Below, piece after piece: positions 53,338-61,478 of a DNA stretch of 64,000 nt. The notes below the pieces were generated by a model. It saw nothing but the letters and a program-made list of their open reading frames with translations, searched no databases and was not told the DNA's origin. The DNA is from CATQHP01 sp965214915 (GTDB lineage: Bacteria; Acidobacteriota; Terriglobia; Bryobacterales; UBA6623): the NCBI GenBank assembly GCA_965214915.1, contig CBDCCP010000002.1, forward strand, positions 682,001 through 746,000, read 5' to 3'. Position 1 is the stretch's first letter. Every line of letters starts with the position of its first letter. A program made the position numbers and the translations under genes.

Positions 53338-54833
53338 TCCCGCTGAGCCACCCGGCGCGTCCGGCGCTGCAGTCGGCGGAGTTCTTTGCGCTTTACGGGG
53401 CGTTCGGACCTTTCGAAATTGCGTCGCCGCTGTTGCAGTTGCTGCTATGCGCCGGCTATGCCGGTCTCGGCCTGGACTTAGCGTCTGCTGAAACGGCAGT
53501 TCGCCTCGGCGCCTATGCCGGCGGTTGCGCGGCGGCCTGCGCTCTGGCGCGGAGTCTGTGCGCCGGCGGCGGCGCGGCGGCCTGGGCCGCGGCGGCTTAT
53601 TGCGCGGCGCCGTCGCGGATGCATGCCTTGATTCAAGGCGGCAATTCGAACGAGTTATTGTTCTGGTCTCTGGCCCCTGTTTGCGCTCTTGCCTGCGACA
53701 GGTTCCGCCGGAAGCCTACGCCGATTCGTTTTTCGGCGGCGGCCGTCGCGGCGCTCGCCTGGGTCTGCTCCCGAGCCTGGTTGGCGACTCTTTGGGATCT
53801 CGTGTCCGCCGCCGAGATCCTTGTCATCGCCGGCGCGCTGCTGTATCGGCCTTCGCAGGCTCGGCGGTTGGTCGCTCTGCCTTTGCTGAGCGCCGCTCTT
53901 GCGGGGGGCGCGGCGATGACGCCAACGCCGCGGCCCCCGGCGGCGGCGAACGGCTGCGCCCGCGTCGCCGGTCTGGACGACCTGCGGACCCAGTTGAACC
54001 CGGTGCTGTCCGCCGCGAGTGAAAAAGTGTTTGCCGCATCTTCGATCGAGCGGGCCGGAGAAGCGATTCTGTGGGCGCGGGCCATGGGCGCGCCCGCGCT
54101 ATGGGCGCCGGATCGGCGGCGCTTCGCCGACTTGCTGGAACCGGCCGCCGGCGACGACTCCTCTCTATTCGCTCTCGGGGGATCGGTTCCGGGCGATGCG
54201 GCGCTCGTTTCGCGCCGCCTGTGGGAGAATCTGCCCGCAATACGCGGCGTCTATGACCGCGAAGCGCTGGAGCAATACCTGCTTTGGGCAGACCGTCCGG
54301 AGTCCCTTCGCGTTCGGATCGCAGACGGAGCGCTCTCCATCCGGGCCGATCTTTCGGTCATGGACGCGGTTCTCGTGCGGGCGCCGTTCGCCGTCGGCTG
54401 GGAACTCTTGTCCGGCGGCGGCCGACTGTTCCCCGACCCCGTCGGCTACACGGTGTTCGTGCCGGAGGCGGATGCGTCCGGCGAAACGCGAATCGAGATC
54501 GCGCCCAAGCGCTTCCGGGCGGTCTTGCCGCAGCCCGCCCCGCTGCACGAGGAGGACTTCCCCGCGGTCGCCCCCGGCGGCCTCGTCCACGGTATCGAAC
54601 TGACTCCTCCGCCGTTCGCCGCGGGAGACATCGTTTCGATCTTCGGCAGCGGTTTTCTCCCGAGCGACACGTTTGTGCGGATCGATGGGAAACGGGTAGA
54701 AGCGCTGTATGTCGGCGCCAAGCAGATCAACTTCAAGCTGCCTGCGCCGCTCGCTCCGGGGAGACATGAATTGATTGTCGAAAGCGGCGGATTGCGCAGC
54801 TTTCCCCGGCCGGTCGAGGTGCGCAAGCAATGA
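53334..54833 (+). CDS. polytopic membrane protein with IPT/TIGR03437-like C-terminus
   Basis: 499 aa from GTG 53334 (GTGA overlap). Residues about 10-210 contain four to six hydrophobic spans. The stretch AWAAAAYCAAPSRMHAL, then GGNSNELLFWSLAPVCALA resembles the membrane core of YfhO / PTPS-related GT-C-like proteins, but is much shorter. Residues about 410-498 form a single beta-sandwich: GDIVSIFGSGFLPSD, VRIDGKRVEALYVGAKQIN, LPAPLAPGRHELIVES. Function is unknown; I infer an envelope glycan or lipid role from the neighbours. It couples to the next gene (ATGA). Confidence 0.65.
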   Translation: MIPLSHPARPALQSAEFFALYGAFGPFEIASPLLQLLLCAGYAGLGLDLASAETAVRLGAYAGGCAAACALARSLCAGGGAAAWAAAAYCAAPSRMHALIQGGNSNELLFWSLAPVCALACDRFRRKPTPIRFSAAAVAALAWVCSRAWLATLWDLVSAAEILVIAGALLYRPSQARRLVALPLLSAALAGGAAMTPTPRPPAAANGCARVAGLDDLRTQLNPVLSAASEKVFAASSIERAGEAILWARAMGAPALWAPDRRRFADLLEPAAGDDSSLFALGGSVPGDAALVSRRLWENLPAIRGVYDREALEQYLLWADRPESLRVRIADGALSIRADLSVMDAVLVRAPFAVGWELLSGGGRLFPDPVGYTVFVPEADASGETRIEIAPKRFRAVLPQPAPLHEEDFPAVAPGGLVHGIELTPPPFAAGDIVSIFGSGFLPSDTFVRIDGKRVEALYVGAKQINFKLPAPLAPGRHELIVESGGLRSFPRPVEVRKQ

Positions 54834-56062
54834 GGCGGCGGATGCGGATTGCGGCAGCGGCCTTGGTCTTGAGCCAGGCGGCCGCGGTTTGCGCTCAACC
54901 GCCGCACGGCGACACCGTCGGTTTCTATCAGTGGCTGGGAGTCTCCGACCGGCCCGGCGACTTGCTGACGCAGGCGCGCCGCCGTGCGGTTGCCTTGGGC
55001 TCGCGGGTCTTTCGGCTCTATCTTGGCTGCCGCTACGATTACAAACATCCGGTGATGGACAAGCGCCGCTTCGACGGCGCCGAATCCCTCACGCCCGTTG
55101 AAATTCTTGCGTCAGTCGACCGCTACCGCGCCGTCCTTGACGACCCCGCGCTCGAGACCGTAATCTTTACCGTTTATTCGTGCGCCGACTACGGCGGCGG
55201 CCCGGACGATATCAACTTGCAGCGCCCGTGGTCCGAGCGGGAAGAAAAACTGGTCCGCGAACAGATTGCCGCGCTCGCCGAATGGCTCTACGCACGCTAC
55301 GGCGGCCGGCGAATGACCGTCATCCTGGCGAACAACGAAACGGACGAAAAGCTTCTCGATATCGCCAACTACACGGGGTCTGCCGAGCTTGCCGCGGCGA
55401 ATCTGCGCGCGTGGCTGCGGACGCGCCAGGCAGCGGTCGCAGCCGCCCGCGCGCGTCATCCCGGTGCGACGCTGCAACTGTTTCACGCAGTGGAAATCTC
55501 GCTCGTCAATCTGCATTTGGTTGCGAGGGACGGGGGCTTTCACAAGGCTCCCCGAGCGGGGGTGAACGCGCTCTCCCACATCCTTCCCGAGATCGAATGC
55601 GATCTCGTTTCCTATTCGTCTTACGAATCCACGAATTCGCCGTACGAAACGCAAGACCCCGACGCCCCACCGTCCGCGTCCGGCGAGCGTCTGCTGCGCG
55701 ACCTCGACCGCATCCGCGAAGCGGCGCGCGGCTCGGTCGGCGCGGCGGGGCGCAAGCGGTTCGGCGACCGCTTCGTGATGATCGGCGAGCTTGGCTACTC
55801 GCGCGACCGCTTCGAGCATCTGGCGACGGGCGGCGTGAAGCCGCGCCTGCGGGCCGCCTTGGGCGCCGCCTTCGACTGGGGTTGCCCCTACATCGTTCTC
55901 TGGCAGACGTTCGACGCTCCCCGCTCGGGAGGCGCCGCCTGGGGATTCGGCCTTTACGACCGGCGGGGGCGGGCGCCCGCGATCCATGCCGCGCCCGGAA
56001 GTTGCAACACCTTGCTCGACTGCATGAAGACCCTGTTCGCGTCCGGCCTCGATGCCTGGTGA
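54830..56062 (+). CDS. secreted TIM-barrel protein, possible clan GH-A glycosidase
   Basis: 410 aa, overlapping the previous stop. Signal peptide (RIAAAALVLSQAAAVCA). Features fit a clan GH-A barrel: VGFYQWLGV on an early strand, an Asn-Glu pair in VILANNETDEKLLD (strand-4 acid/base position), a Glu in FVMIGELGYSRD (strand-7 nucleophile position) and Trp in YIVLWQTFDAP (strand 8). I do not recognise a named family, and the barrel assignment is inferred. It lies 20 bp before rph. The protein may act on a glycan made or modified by the two upstream products. Confidence 0.6.
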   Translation: MRRRMRIAAAALVLSQAAAVCAQPPHGDTVGFYQWLGVSDRPGDLLTQARRRAVALGSRVFRLYLGCRYDYKHPVMDKRRFDGAESLTPVEILASVDRYRAVLDDPALETVIFTVYSCADYGGGPDDINLQRPWSEREEKLVREQIAALAEWLYARYGGRRMTVILANNETDEKLLDIANYTGSAELAAANLRAWLRTRQAAVAAARARHPGATLQLFHAVEISLVNLHLVARDGGFHKAPRAGVNALSHILPEIECDLVSYSSYESTNSPYETQDPDAPPSASGERLLRDLDRIREAARGSVGAAGRKRFGDRFVMIGELGYSRDRFEHLATGGVKPRLRAALGAAFDWGCPYIVLWQTFDAPRSGGAAWGFGLYDRRGRAPAIHAAPGSCNTLLDCMKTLFASGLDAW

Positions 56063-56082
56063 GCCGGCCGTCGTTGGAGACA

Positions 56083-56808
56083 ATGGTTGGCATGAGGATC
56101 GATGGCCGCTCGGCCGATCGCATGCGCCCGATTACGATCACGCCGGACTATATGCCTACCGCCGAAGGCTCCGCGCTGATCGAGATCGGCAACACCAAGG
56201 TGATCTGCACCGCTTCGGTCGAGGACGGAGTGCCTGCGTTCATGCGCGGCAGCGGGCGCGGCTGGGTGACGGCCGAGTACGCGATGCTCCCCCGCGCCAC
56301 CACCACCCGCACGCCGCGCGAGGTGAGCCGCGGCCGCCCCTCGGGGCGCACGGCGGAAATCCAGAGGCTCATCGGCCGCTCGTTGCGCGCCGTCGTCGAC
56401 CGCGGCAAGCTCGGAGAACGCACCGTCCACGTCGATTGCGACGTGATTCAGGCCGACGGCGGCACACGCGCCGCATCCATTACCGGCGGCTGGGTCGCGA
56501 TGGCGGCCGCGGTCAAGCAACTGCACGATTACAAGGCGATCCGGGAGCTCCCGCTGCGCGCATACCTCGGCGCCGTCAGCGTCGGCGTGGTCGCAGGCCG
56601 GCCCATGCTCGACCTCTGCTACGAGGAAGACTCGCGCGCGGACGTCGATATGAACGCCGCGATGACTTCGGCCGGGGAATTCGTCGAGGTTCAGGCCGGC
56701 GCCGAAGGCCGCGCGTTTTCCCGCAACCAATTGTCGGAACTGCTTTCTCTGGCAGAAATTGGAATCGAGCAAATTATTCAAAAACAAATGGTTGCAATAG
56801 AAATTTAA
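56083..56808 (+). CDS. rph: ribonuclease PH
   Basis: 241 aa from ATG 56083 with GGAGA just upstream; ATG 56092 (MRIDGR) is the more typical family start. RNase PH motifs: MRIDGRSADRMRPITI, EIGNTKVICTASVEDGVP, GWVTAEYAMLPRATTTR, EIQRLIGRSLRAVVD, CDVIQADGGTRAASITGG and the phosphate-binding DLCYEEDSRADVDMN. It trims tRNA 3' ends phosphorolytically. It heads the usual rph-rdgB pair, with 4 bp between them. Confidence 0.95.
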   Translation: MVGMRIDGRSADRMRPITITPDYMPTAEGSALIEIGNTKVICTASVEDGVPAFMRGSGRGWVTAEYAMLPRATTTRTPREVSRGRPSGRTAEIQRLIGRSLRAVVDRGKLGERTVHVDCDVIQADGGTRAASITGGWVAMAAAVKQLHDYKAIRELPLRAYLGAVSVGVVAGRPMLDLCYEEDSRADVDMNAAMTSAGEFVEVQAGAEGRAFSRNQLSELLSLAEIGIEQIIQKQMVAIEI

Positions 56809-56812
56809 GATT

Positions 56813-57394
56813 ATGATCGAGATTTTCTGCGCTACCGGCAATCGGGCGAAGCTCCGCGAATTCGAGAGCGCCTCGGGCGCAGAGATCTCGATCCGCGGCT
56901 GCGGGCCGTTCGACTGCCCCGAAACGGGGGACACTTTGGAGGCCAACGCGCAACAGAAGGCGCTCTGTTACAGCAGCCGGGTAGAAGCCGAGTGGCTCTT
57001 TGCCGACGATTCCGGGCTTGTCGTCGATGCGTTGGGGGGCGAGCCCGGCGTCCACTCCGCGCGGTATGCCGGAGAGCCGCGCAGCGAGCGGGCCAACAAC
57101 GATCTCCTGCTGCGCAGGCTGCGCGGCGTGCCGCGGGCCGAGCGGACGGCCCGCTTTGTCTGCTCCATCGCCCTGCTCCGCTGGGGGCGCATGGCAGCCT
57201 GTTTTCAGGGCCGCGTCGAGGGCCTGGTTCTCGACGCCCCGGATGGCGAAGGGGGATTCGGCTACGATCCGCTGTTTTACTTTCCGCCGCTCGGCGCATC
57301 GTTCGGCCGCCTCGGCGCAGAGAACAAGTGGCGCTGCAGCCACCGCGGGAACGCCTTTCGCGCGATGCTTGCCTGGCTACGTTTGAACGCATGA
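56813..57394 (+). CDS. rdgB: non-canonical purine NTP pyrophosphatase, RdgB/HAM1
   Basis: 193 aa. Family motifs are complete: the N-terminal CATGNRAKLREFE, the catalytic FADDSGLVVDALGGEPGVHS with ARYAG, GFGYDPLFYFP and the C-terminal KWRCSHRGNAFRAM. It removes dITP, XTP and similar damaged nucleotides. The stop overlaps the ROK start by 4 bp. Confidence 0.95.
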   Translation: MIEIFCATGNRAKLREFESASGAEISIRGCGPFDCPETGDTLEANAQQKALCYSSRVEAEWLFADDSGLVVDALGGEPGVHSARYAGEPRSERANNDLLLRRLRGVPRAERTARFVCSIALLRWGRMAACFQGRVEGLVLDAPDGEGGFGYDPLFYFPPLGASFGRLGAENKWRCSHRGNAFRAMLAWLRLNA

Positions 57395-58371
57395 CCGCCG
57401 GAACCCATTACCTCGCCTTCGAAACCGGCGGCACGAAGCTGGTCGCCGCCGTTGCCGGTCCCGACCGGCGGATTTGCGAGACGGCTGTGATTTACCGCGA
57501 AAAATACGATCGTGCCGAGAGGAGCTTCGAGCGAGTCGCCGCCGCGGCCGAGGCGCTTTACCGGCGCTACGCCGCGAACGGCGCGGATTTCCGCGCGATC
57601 GGCTTCGGTTTCGGCGGCGCCGTCAGGCGCTCGACCAACAGCCCGCACCTGTGCCTGCACGAAGACGGGTGGGAGGAGATTGACATCGCCGGAGAGCTTG
57701 GCGCGCGGTTCGGCCTGCCGGCGTTCGTCGAAAACGACTGCAAGCTGGCCGCGTTGGCCGAAGCCCATTGCGGCGCCGGAGCGGGGGCGTCTTCGGTGTT
57801 CTACGTGACTCTGGGCACGGGGGTCGGCGGCGGGTTCGTGCGGCAAGGCCGCATCCACGCGCTCGGGGACTGCGGAGAGGCCGAAATCGGCCACGTCGTA
57901 GTCGCCCCCGACGGGCCGCCGTGCTGGTGCGGCGGGCGCGGCTGCGTCGAATCCGTCTGCTCGGGCCCCGGCATGAGCCGCTTGGCGGGACTGCTTGGGG
58001 AACGGCGCCCCGGCCTTTGGCGTTCTTCGACGCTTTTTGCCCCGGATCCGCCGGACAGCAGGGCGATCCTCGCAGCTTGGCGGGCTGGAGACCCGTTCGG
58101 CTCGCTGGTCGTCGAGCGCTCCATGGACTACCTGGCGACGGCGCTGGCCGCCGCGGTCAACCTTACGGTTCCCGAAAAGATTGTCATCGGCGGCGGCCTC
58201 GGGACGGCGAGCGCGCGCCTGCTCGACTTGCTGCGCGAGCGGACGGCCCCGCTCGTGGTTCGCTATTTCCGCGACGCTTTCGAGATCGTCCCCTCGAAGC
58301 TGCGGGAGCAGGCCGTGACGCAGGGCGCCGCAATCCTGGCTGCCCAGAAGATCGCCGCCCGGCAGCCCTGA
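57391..58371 (+). CDS. ROK-family sugar kinase
   Basis: 326 aa from ATG 57391 (ATGA overlap with rdgB). ROK features: phosphate-1 loop AFETGGTKLVAAV (Glu in place of the common Asp), phosphate-2 VTLGTGVGGGFV, Glu-His catalytic region EAEIGHVVV, and the zinc motif C-x-C-G-x2-G-C-x-E (CWCGGRGCVES). No DNA-binding domain is present, so it is a kinase, most likely for glucose, fructose or an amino sugar, rather than a repressor. Confidence 0.9.
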   Translation: MTAGTHYLAFETGGTKLVAAVAGPDRRICETAVIYREKYDRAERSFERVAAAAEALYRRYAANGADFRAIGFGFGGAVRRSTNSPHLCLHEDGWEEIDIAGELGARFGLPAFVENDCKLAALAEAHCGAGAGASSVFYVTLGTGVGGGFVRQGRIHALGDCGEAEIGHVVVAPDGPPCWCGGRGCVESVCSGPGMSRLAGLLGERRPGLWRSSTLFAPDPPDSRAILAAWRAGDPFGSLVVERSMDYLATALAAAVNLTVPEKIVIGGGLGTASARLLDLLRERTAPLVVRYFRDAFEIVPSKLREQAVTQGAAILAAQKIAARQP

Positions 58372-58566
58372 CGATTCGAGGCGCAGCGGCGGCTCGGCCG
58401 GCCTTCAGCCATGGGCGGAATGCGCCGGCGCCTTCGCAGTGCGCGGCGAAAGCGGCGAGGGAGGCGCGGCCTTTGCCGTGCGATTGCGCGGTTGCTCTGT
58501 TCGGCTTTTCCGTGCCGTCCATAGTGCGCCCCGCCATTGTTGATCCATTTCTCCCCTGTATCGCCG

Positions 58567-58597
58567 AAAAAATTCCCTGGGGGGGGCGCAGCCCCCC
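58567..58597 (-). terminator. candidate terminator downstream of the FGE-fold gene
   Basis: On the minus strand GGGGGGC-TGC-GCCCCCC (7-bp perfect stem) is followed after 8 bases by TTTTTT (58572-58567). It lies 36 bp beyond the stop of the 58633-59406 gene. The gap before the T-tract weakens the case. Confidence 0.45.
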
Positions 58598-58632
58598 TGC
58601 CCATTCCCCGCATGAAGTAAAGCAGTACGGAT

Positions 58633-59406
58633 TCACGGCGTGAGCGTCCGGGCCACGCGGAAACCGACGTCGTAGTTGATGCGGAGGCCGGCGTCGGTCC
58701 AACTACGGTTCGCCGCACGGAGAGCCCTCGAGTGGTCGAACCAGGAGCCGCCGCGCAAAACGCGGAGCGAACAATTTCTGTTCTCCCACGCCCTCCCGTC
58801 GCTCGGCGCCCCGTCATAATTGCCGTTCCAGCAATCCTGAACCCATTCATAAACGTTCCCATGCATGTCATACAATCCAAAGTCGTTCGATCTATACGAC
58901 CCCACTGCTATCGTTTTCCCATAGCCCGAATCTCCATAGTTCGCCTGATTCGGCAATATGTCGTCCCCAAAGCTGTACCGCGTTCGACTCCCCGCACGCG
59001 CCGCGTATTCCCACTCCGCCTCGCTCAATAACCGATATTCCTGTCCCGTCTTCTCGCTCAACCACCGCAAATAGTCCTTGGCATCCTCCCAACTCACATT
59101 GATTACCGGACGACGACCCCGCCCCCAGCCGTTATCGTCCGGACGGTAGCCGTCGCAGTTCCCGTCCGCCCAATAGGAATCCCACTCCGCGAACGTCACC
59201 TCGTATACGCCTACCGCAAAGGCTTCCGCAATCGTCACCCCATGCACCGGACCCTCGTCGCCATCCTGCCCCTCCTCGTTCTCCGGCGAGCCCATCAGGA
59301 AACTCCCCGCCGGCACCACCACTATCTCCGGACAGGCAGCGCCGTCGCGAAACTTCTCCCCGGGTCTCTGCGCCGGCGCCTTTGATGAGCCCCTGTTCCG
59401 TTTCAT
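58633..59406 (-). CDS. formylglycine-generating-enzyme-fold (FGE-sulfatase domain) protein
   Basis: 257 aa without a signal peptide. Domain motifs: IVVVPAGSFLMGSPENEEGQ, VGVYEVTFAEWDSYW, RPVINVSWEDAKDYLRWLSE, RLLSEAEWEYAARAG, YDMHGNVYEWVQDCW and LRVLRGGSWFDHSRALRAA. In true FGE the GGS strand carries two catalytic Cys (GGSYMC...YC in human); here they are Asp and Leu, so sulfatase activation is unlikely. C-type-lectin-fold relatives act in ergothioneine-type chemistry, or serve as kinase or phage sensors. AGAGG lies 7 bases before the start, in unusually AT-rich DNA. Confidence 0.85.
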   Translation of the reverse strand: MKRNRGSSKAPAQRPGEKFRDGAACPEIVVVPAGSFLMGSPENEEGQDGDEGPVHGVTIAEAFAVGVYEVTFAEWDSYWADGNCDGYRPDDNGWGRGRRPVINVSWEDAKDYLRWLSEKTGQEYRLLSEAEWEYAARAGSRTRYSFGDDILPNQANYGDSGYGKTIAVGSYRSNDFGLYDMHGNVYEWVQDCWNGNYDGAPSDGRAWENRNCSLRVLRGGSWFDHSRALRAANRSWTDAGLRINYDVGFRVARTLTP

Positions 59407-59458
59407 GCCAAGCCTCTAATTCTTTGTCATGCTCTTGTCTATCTGTATGCGCTTGCCA

Positions 59459-59488
59459 AAGTAAGCGCGAGGCGTTTTCTGTTGTCAA
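59459..59488 (-). promoter_or_regulatory. candidate promoter of the FGE-fold gene
   Basis: On the minus strand TTGACA (59488-59483), an 18-bp spacer and TTACTT (59464-59459). The surrounding 59407-59610 is markedly AT-rich. The leader would be about 45 bases. Confidence 0.35.
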
Positions 59489-59661
59489 CAGACGAATTAT
59501 TATTATAGAGACCGGCAATGCACTACCTATATTTCCTTAACTATTTTTACAATATTTACACTATTTAAGACCATTTTCCGCAGATATAACTCAATCGGCC
59601 AACCTCGAAATTGTGTCGTACGCCCGGTGCGGCGAGTTTCTCAGGCTGCCGGCTTCCCGGC

Positions 59662-59667
59662 TACAAT
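59662..59667 (+). promoter_or_regulatory. -10 box TACAAT of a probable leaderless promoter
   Basis: TACAAT ends 6 bases before ATG 59674 and there is no Shine-Dalgarno between them. The -35 is weak (TTCTCA at 18 bp). Confidence 0.4.
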
Positions 59668-59673
59668 AGACCC

Positions 59674-61134
59674 ATGACGCCCGCCGGCGCTCGAAGAGAC
59701 TTTCTTAAAACCTGCGCGCTCGGACTCGGTGGACTGGCCGCGGGCTGCGGGCCGCAACGGCCTCCGAACGTGCTCTTCATCCTGGTGGACGATCTGGGTT
59801 GGGCGGATGTCAACATCAACAGGCGCTCGCGGTTATACGACACGCCGAACATCGACCGCCTCGCCGCGAGCGGCATGCGCTTCAGCAGCGCGTACGCCGC
59901 CTGCCCGGTGTGCTCGCCCACCCGCGCCAGCATTCAGACGGGCAAGTACCCCGCGCGGTTGCAACTGACGAACTATATTCCGGGCACGCACCGGTTGCCC
60001 TATTCCGCGGTGATTCCGCCGCCGTTCCAGCAGCAGCTTCCGCACGCAGAAACCACCATCGCCGAGGCGTTGCGCCCCGCCGGGTATGCCGCGGGCAGCA
60101 TCGGCAAGTGGCATCTCGGCGGCGACGGATTTCTGCCGACCGACCAGGGCTACGACTCCAACTACGCGGGAACCGCGTCAGGCATGCCGCGCAGCTTTTT
60201 CTATCCAAAGTGGACGGAGAACGTTCCGGCCGAGGGCAAGGACGGCGATTTCCTGCCCGACCGACTGACCGATCGAGCGCTGGAGTTTCTCGAGGCGAAC
60301 CGCTCCGGGCCATTTTTCCTTTACATGGCTTACTACACGGTGCATATTCCGATCGAAGCCAAGCAGGAAGACATCGCTCGCTTCGAGGCGAAAGCCGCCG
60401 AGGGGCTGGTTCCGGGCAAAGATCATCACAATCCCATTTATGCGGCGATGATCTGGAATCTCGACCAAAACGTAGGCCGCATGCTCGACAAGCTCGAAGA
60501 GTTGGGCATCGCCGAGAAGACCGTTGTCATTTTCACTTCCGACAACGGCGGGTTGCAATCGCCCGAGTGGAAGGACGAGCCGGTAACCTCGAATCTGCCT
60601 CTACGCAACGGCAAGGGGCACTTGTACGAAGGCGGCATCCGCGAGCCGACGATCGTTCGCGCGCCGGGCCTTACCGAGCCGGGCAGCGTTTGCGACGGCG
60701 CGGTCATCAGCAACGACTATTTCCCGACCATTATGGAACTGACGGGAGCGGCCCAGGAGGGCGCGACCGACGGCGTCAGCCTCGTGCCGGCGCTGCGCGG
60801 AGAGGCGCTGCCCGAGCGCGATCTTTTCTGGCACTACCCGCACTATTCCAACCAGCTCGGGCGGCCCGGGGGCGCGGTGCGGCGCGGCGATTGGAAATTT
60901 ATCGAGTTCTACGACGACGGTAGCCGCGAGCTTTACGATCTGTCGCAAGACATCGGCGAAAGCGACAACCTGATCGAGCGGCGCGCCGAGCTTGCCGCCG
61001 AGTTGGCGCGGGCGCTCGACCGCTGGCGGCAAGCGGTCGGCGCGGTCAGCCCCAAGCCCAACCCCGACTTCGATCCCCAAAAGAAGGATATCCGCGACCG
61101 TTCGTACCGCCCGCCGGACTGGGAGAGACTGTAG
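59674..61134 (+). CDS. type I sulfatase, Tat-exported
   Basis: 486 aa from ATG 59674, which begins a twin-arginine signal (ARRDFLKTCALGLGGLAAGC). Features: PNVLFILVDDLGWADVNIN with two metal-ligand Asp, active-site C-S-P-T-R (CPVCSPTRASIQTGK), GSIGKWHLGGDGF, PFFLYMAYYTVHIPI, VVIFTSDNGGLQSPE and LRNGKGHLYEGGIREP. CSPTR with GGLQ and YEGGIR is the pattern of arylsulfatase A-like enzymes acting on sulfated polysaccharides. Cys needs conversion to formylglycine in the cytoplasm before folding. A perfect hairpin begins at its stop codon. Confidence 0.92.
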   Translation: MTPAGARRDFLKTCALGLGGLAAGCGPQRPPNVLFILVDDLGWADVNINRRSRLYDTPNIDRLAASGMRFSSAYAACPVCSPTRASIQTGKYPARLQLTNYIPGTHRLPYSAVIPPPFQQQLPHAETTIAEALRPAGYAAGSIGKWHLGGDGFLPTDQGYDSNYAGTASGMPRSFFYPKWTENVPAEGKDGDFLPDRLTDRALEFLEANRSGPFFLYMAYYTVHIPIEAKQEDIARFEAKAAEGLVPGKDHHNPIYAAMIWNLDQNVGRMLDKLEELGIAEKTVVIFTSDNGGLQSPEWKDEPVTSNLPLRNGKGHLYEGGIREPTIVRAPGLTEPGSVCDGAVISNDYFPTIMELTGAAQEGATDGVSLVPALRGEALPERDLFWHYPHYSNQLGRPGGAVRRGDWKFIEFYDDGSRELYDLSQDIGESDNLIERRAELAAELARALDRWRQAVGAVSPKPNPDFDPQKKDIRDRSYRPPDWERL

Positions 61135-61190
61135 CGCGGCGCGCCGGAGCGCGCCGCGCAGTGGATAGTGAATAGTGGATAGTGGATAGC
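61134..61190 (+). repeat. dispersed element: perfect GC hairpin plus GTGGATA heptamer repeats (copy 2)
   Basis: 61134-61159 is GCGCGGCGCGC-CGGA-GCGCGCCGCGC, an 11-bp perfect stem with a 4-base loop starting at the last base of the sulfatase stop. From 61161 follow four 7-bp units GTGGATA GTGAATA GTGGATA GTGGATA and GC. No T-tract follows, so the hairpin may protect the mRNA end rather than terminate. The same design lies at 34371-34422. Confidence 0.65.
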
Positions 61191-61210
61191 GAAGAGTCGG
61201 GGGCTGCGCC

Positions 61211-61429
61211 TCAGAGCAGGAATTTCAGGCCGAACTGCAATGCTCGGTTGAAGAAGTTGAACGCCTCGAAGCGGAACTCGATCTTGGACGTTTCGTTGAG
61301 CGGCAGCGGAAAGTTCCGGCGCCGCGCGAAATTCACCATGTTCGTTCCGGGGCCGTAGAATGTACGCTCTCGGCAAGAGCCGGCGACATATTTTCCCGGG
61401 AACGGCAGGAAGCGCCGCGGCGACGCGCG
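61211..61429 (-). pseudogene. C-terminal remnant of a Solibacter-type TonB-dependent receptor
   Basis: A frame of 72 codons with no usable start runs from just after a TAG (61432-61430) to TGA 61213-61211. It reads RFLPFPGKYVAGSC, then ERTFYGPGTNMVNFARRRNF, KIEFRFEAFNFFNRALQFG and KFLL. The F-R-F-E-A-F-N-x-F-N pattern and the terminal strand are the end of large acidobacterial outer-membrane receptors with carboxypeptidase-regulatory N-termini. The remaining ~1000 codons are absent; the DUF1501 stop lies 50 bp upstream. Confidence 0.65.
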
Positions 61430-61478
61430 CTATCCGAGCTGAGATATCCGGCTTCGCCCCGTCTCAGGCGGGGATGTC

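Noticed and set aside
58633..59406. Diversity-generating retroelement target, since the C-terminus RVLRGGSWF...VGFRVA resembles variable lectin-fold proteins.
   Set aside because: No reverse transcriptase, accessory gene or template repeat is seen nearby, and the codons are not of the AAC-rich variable type.
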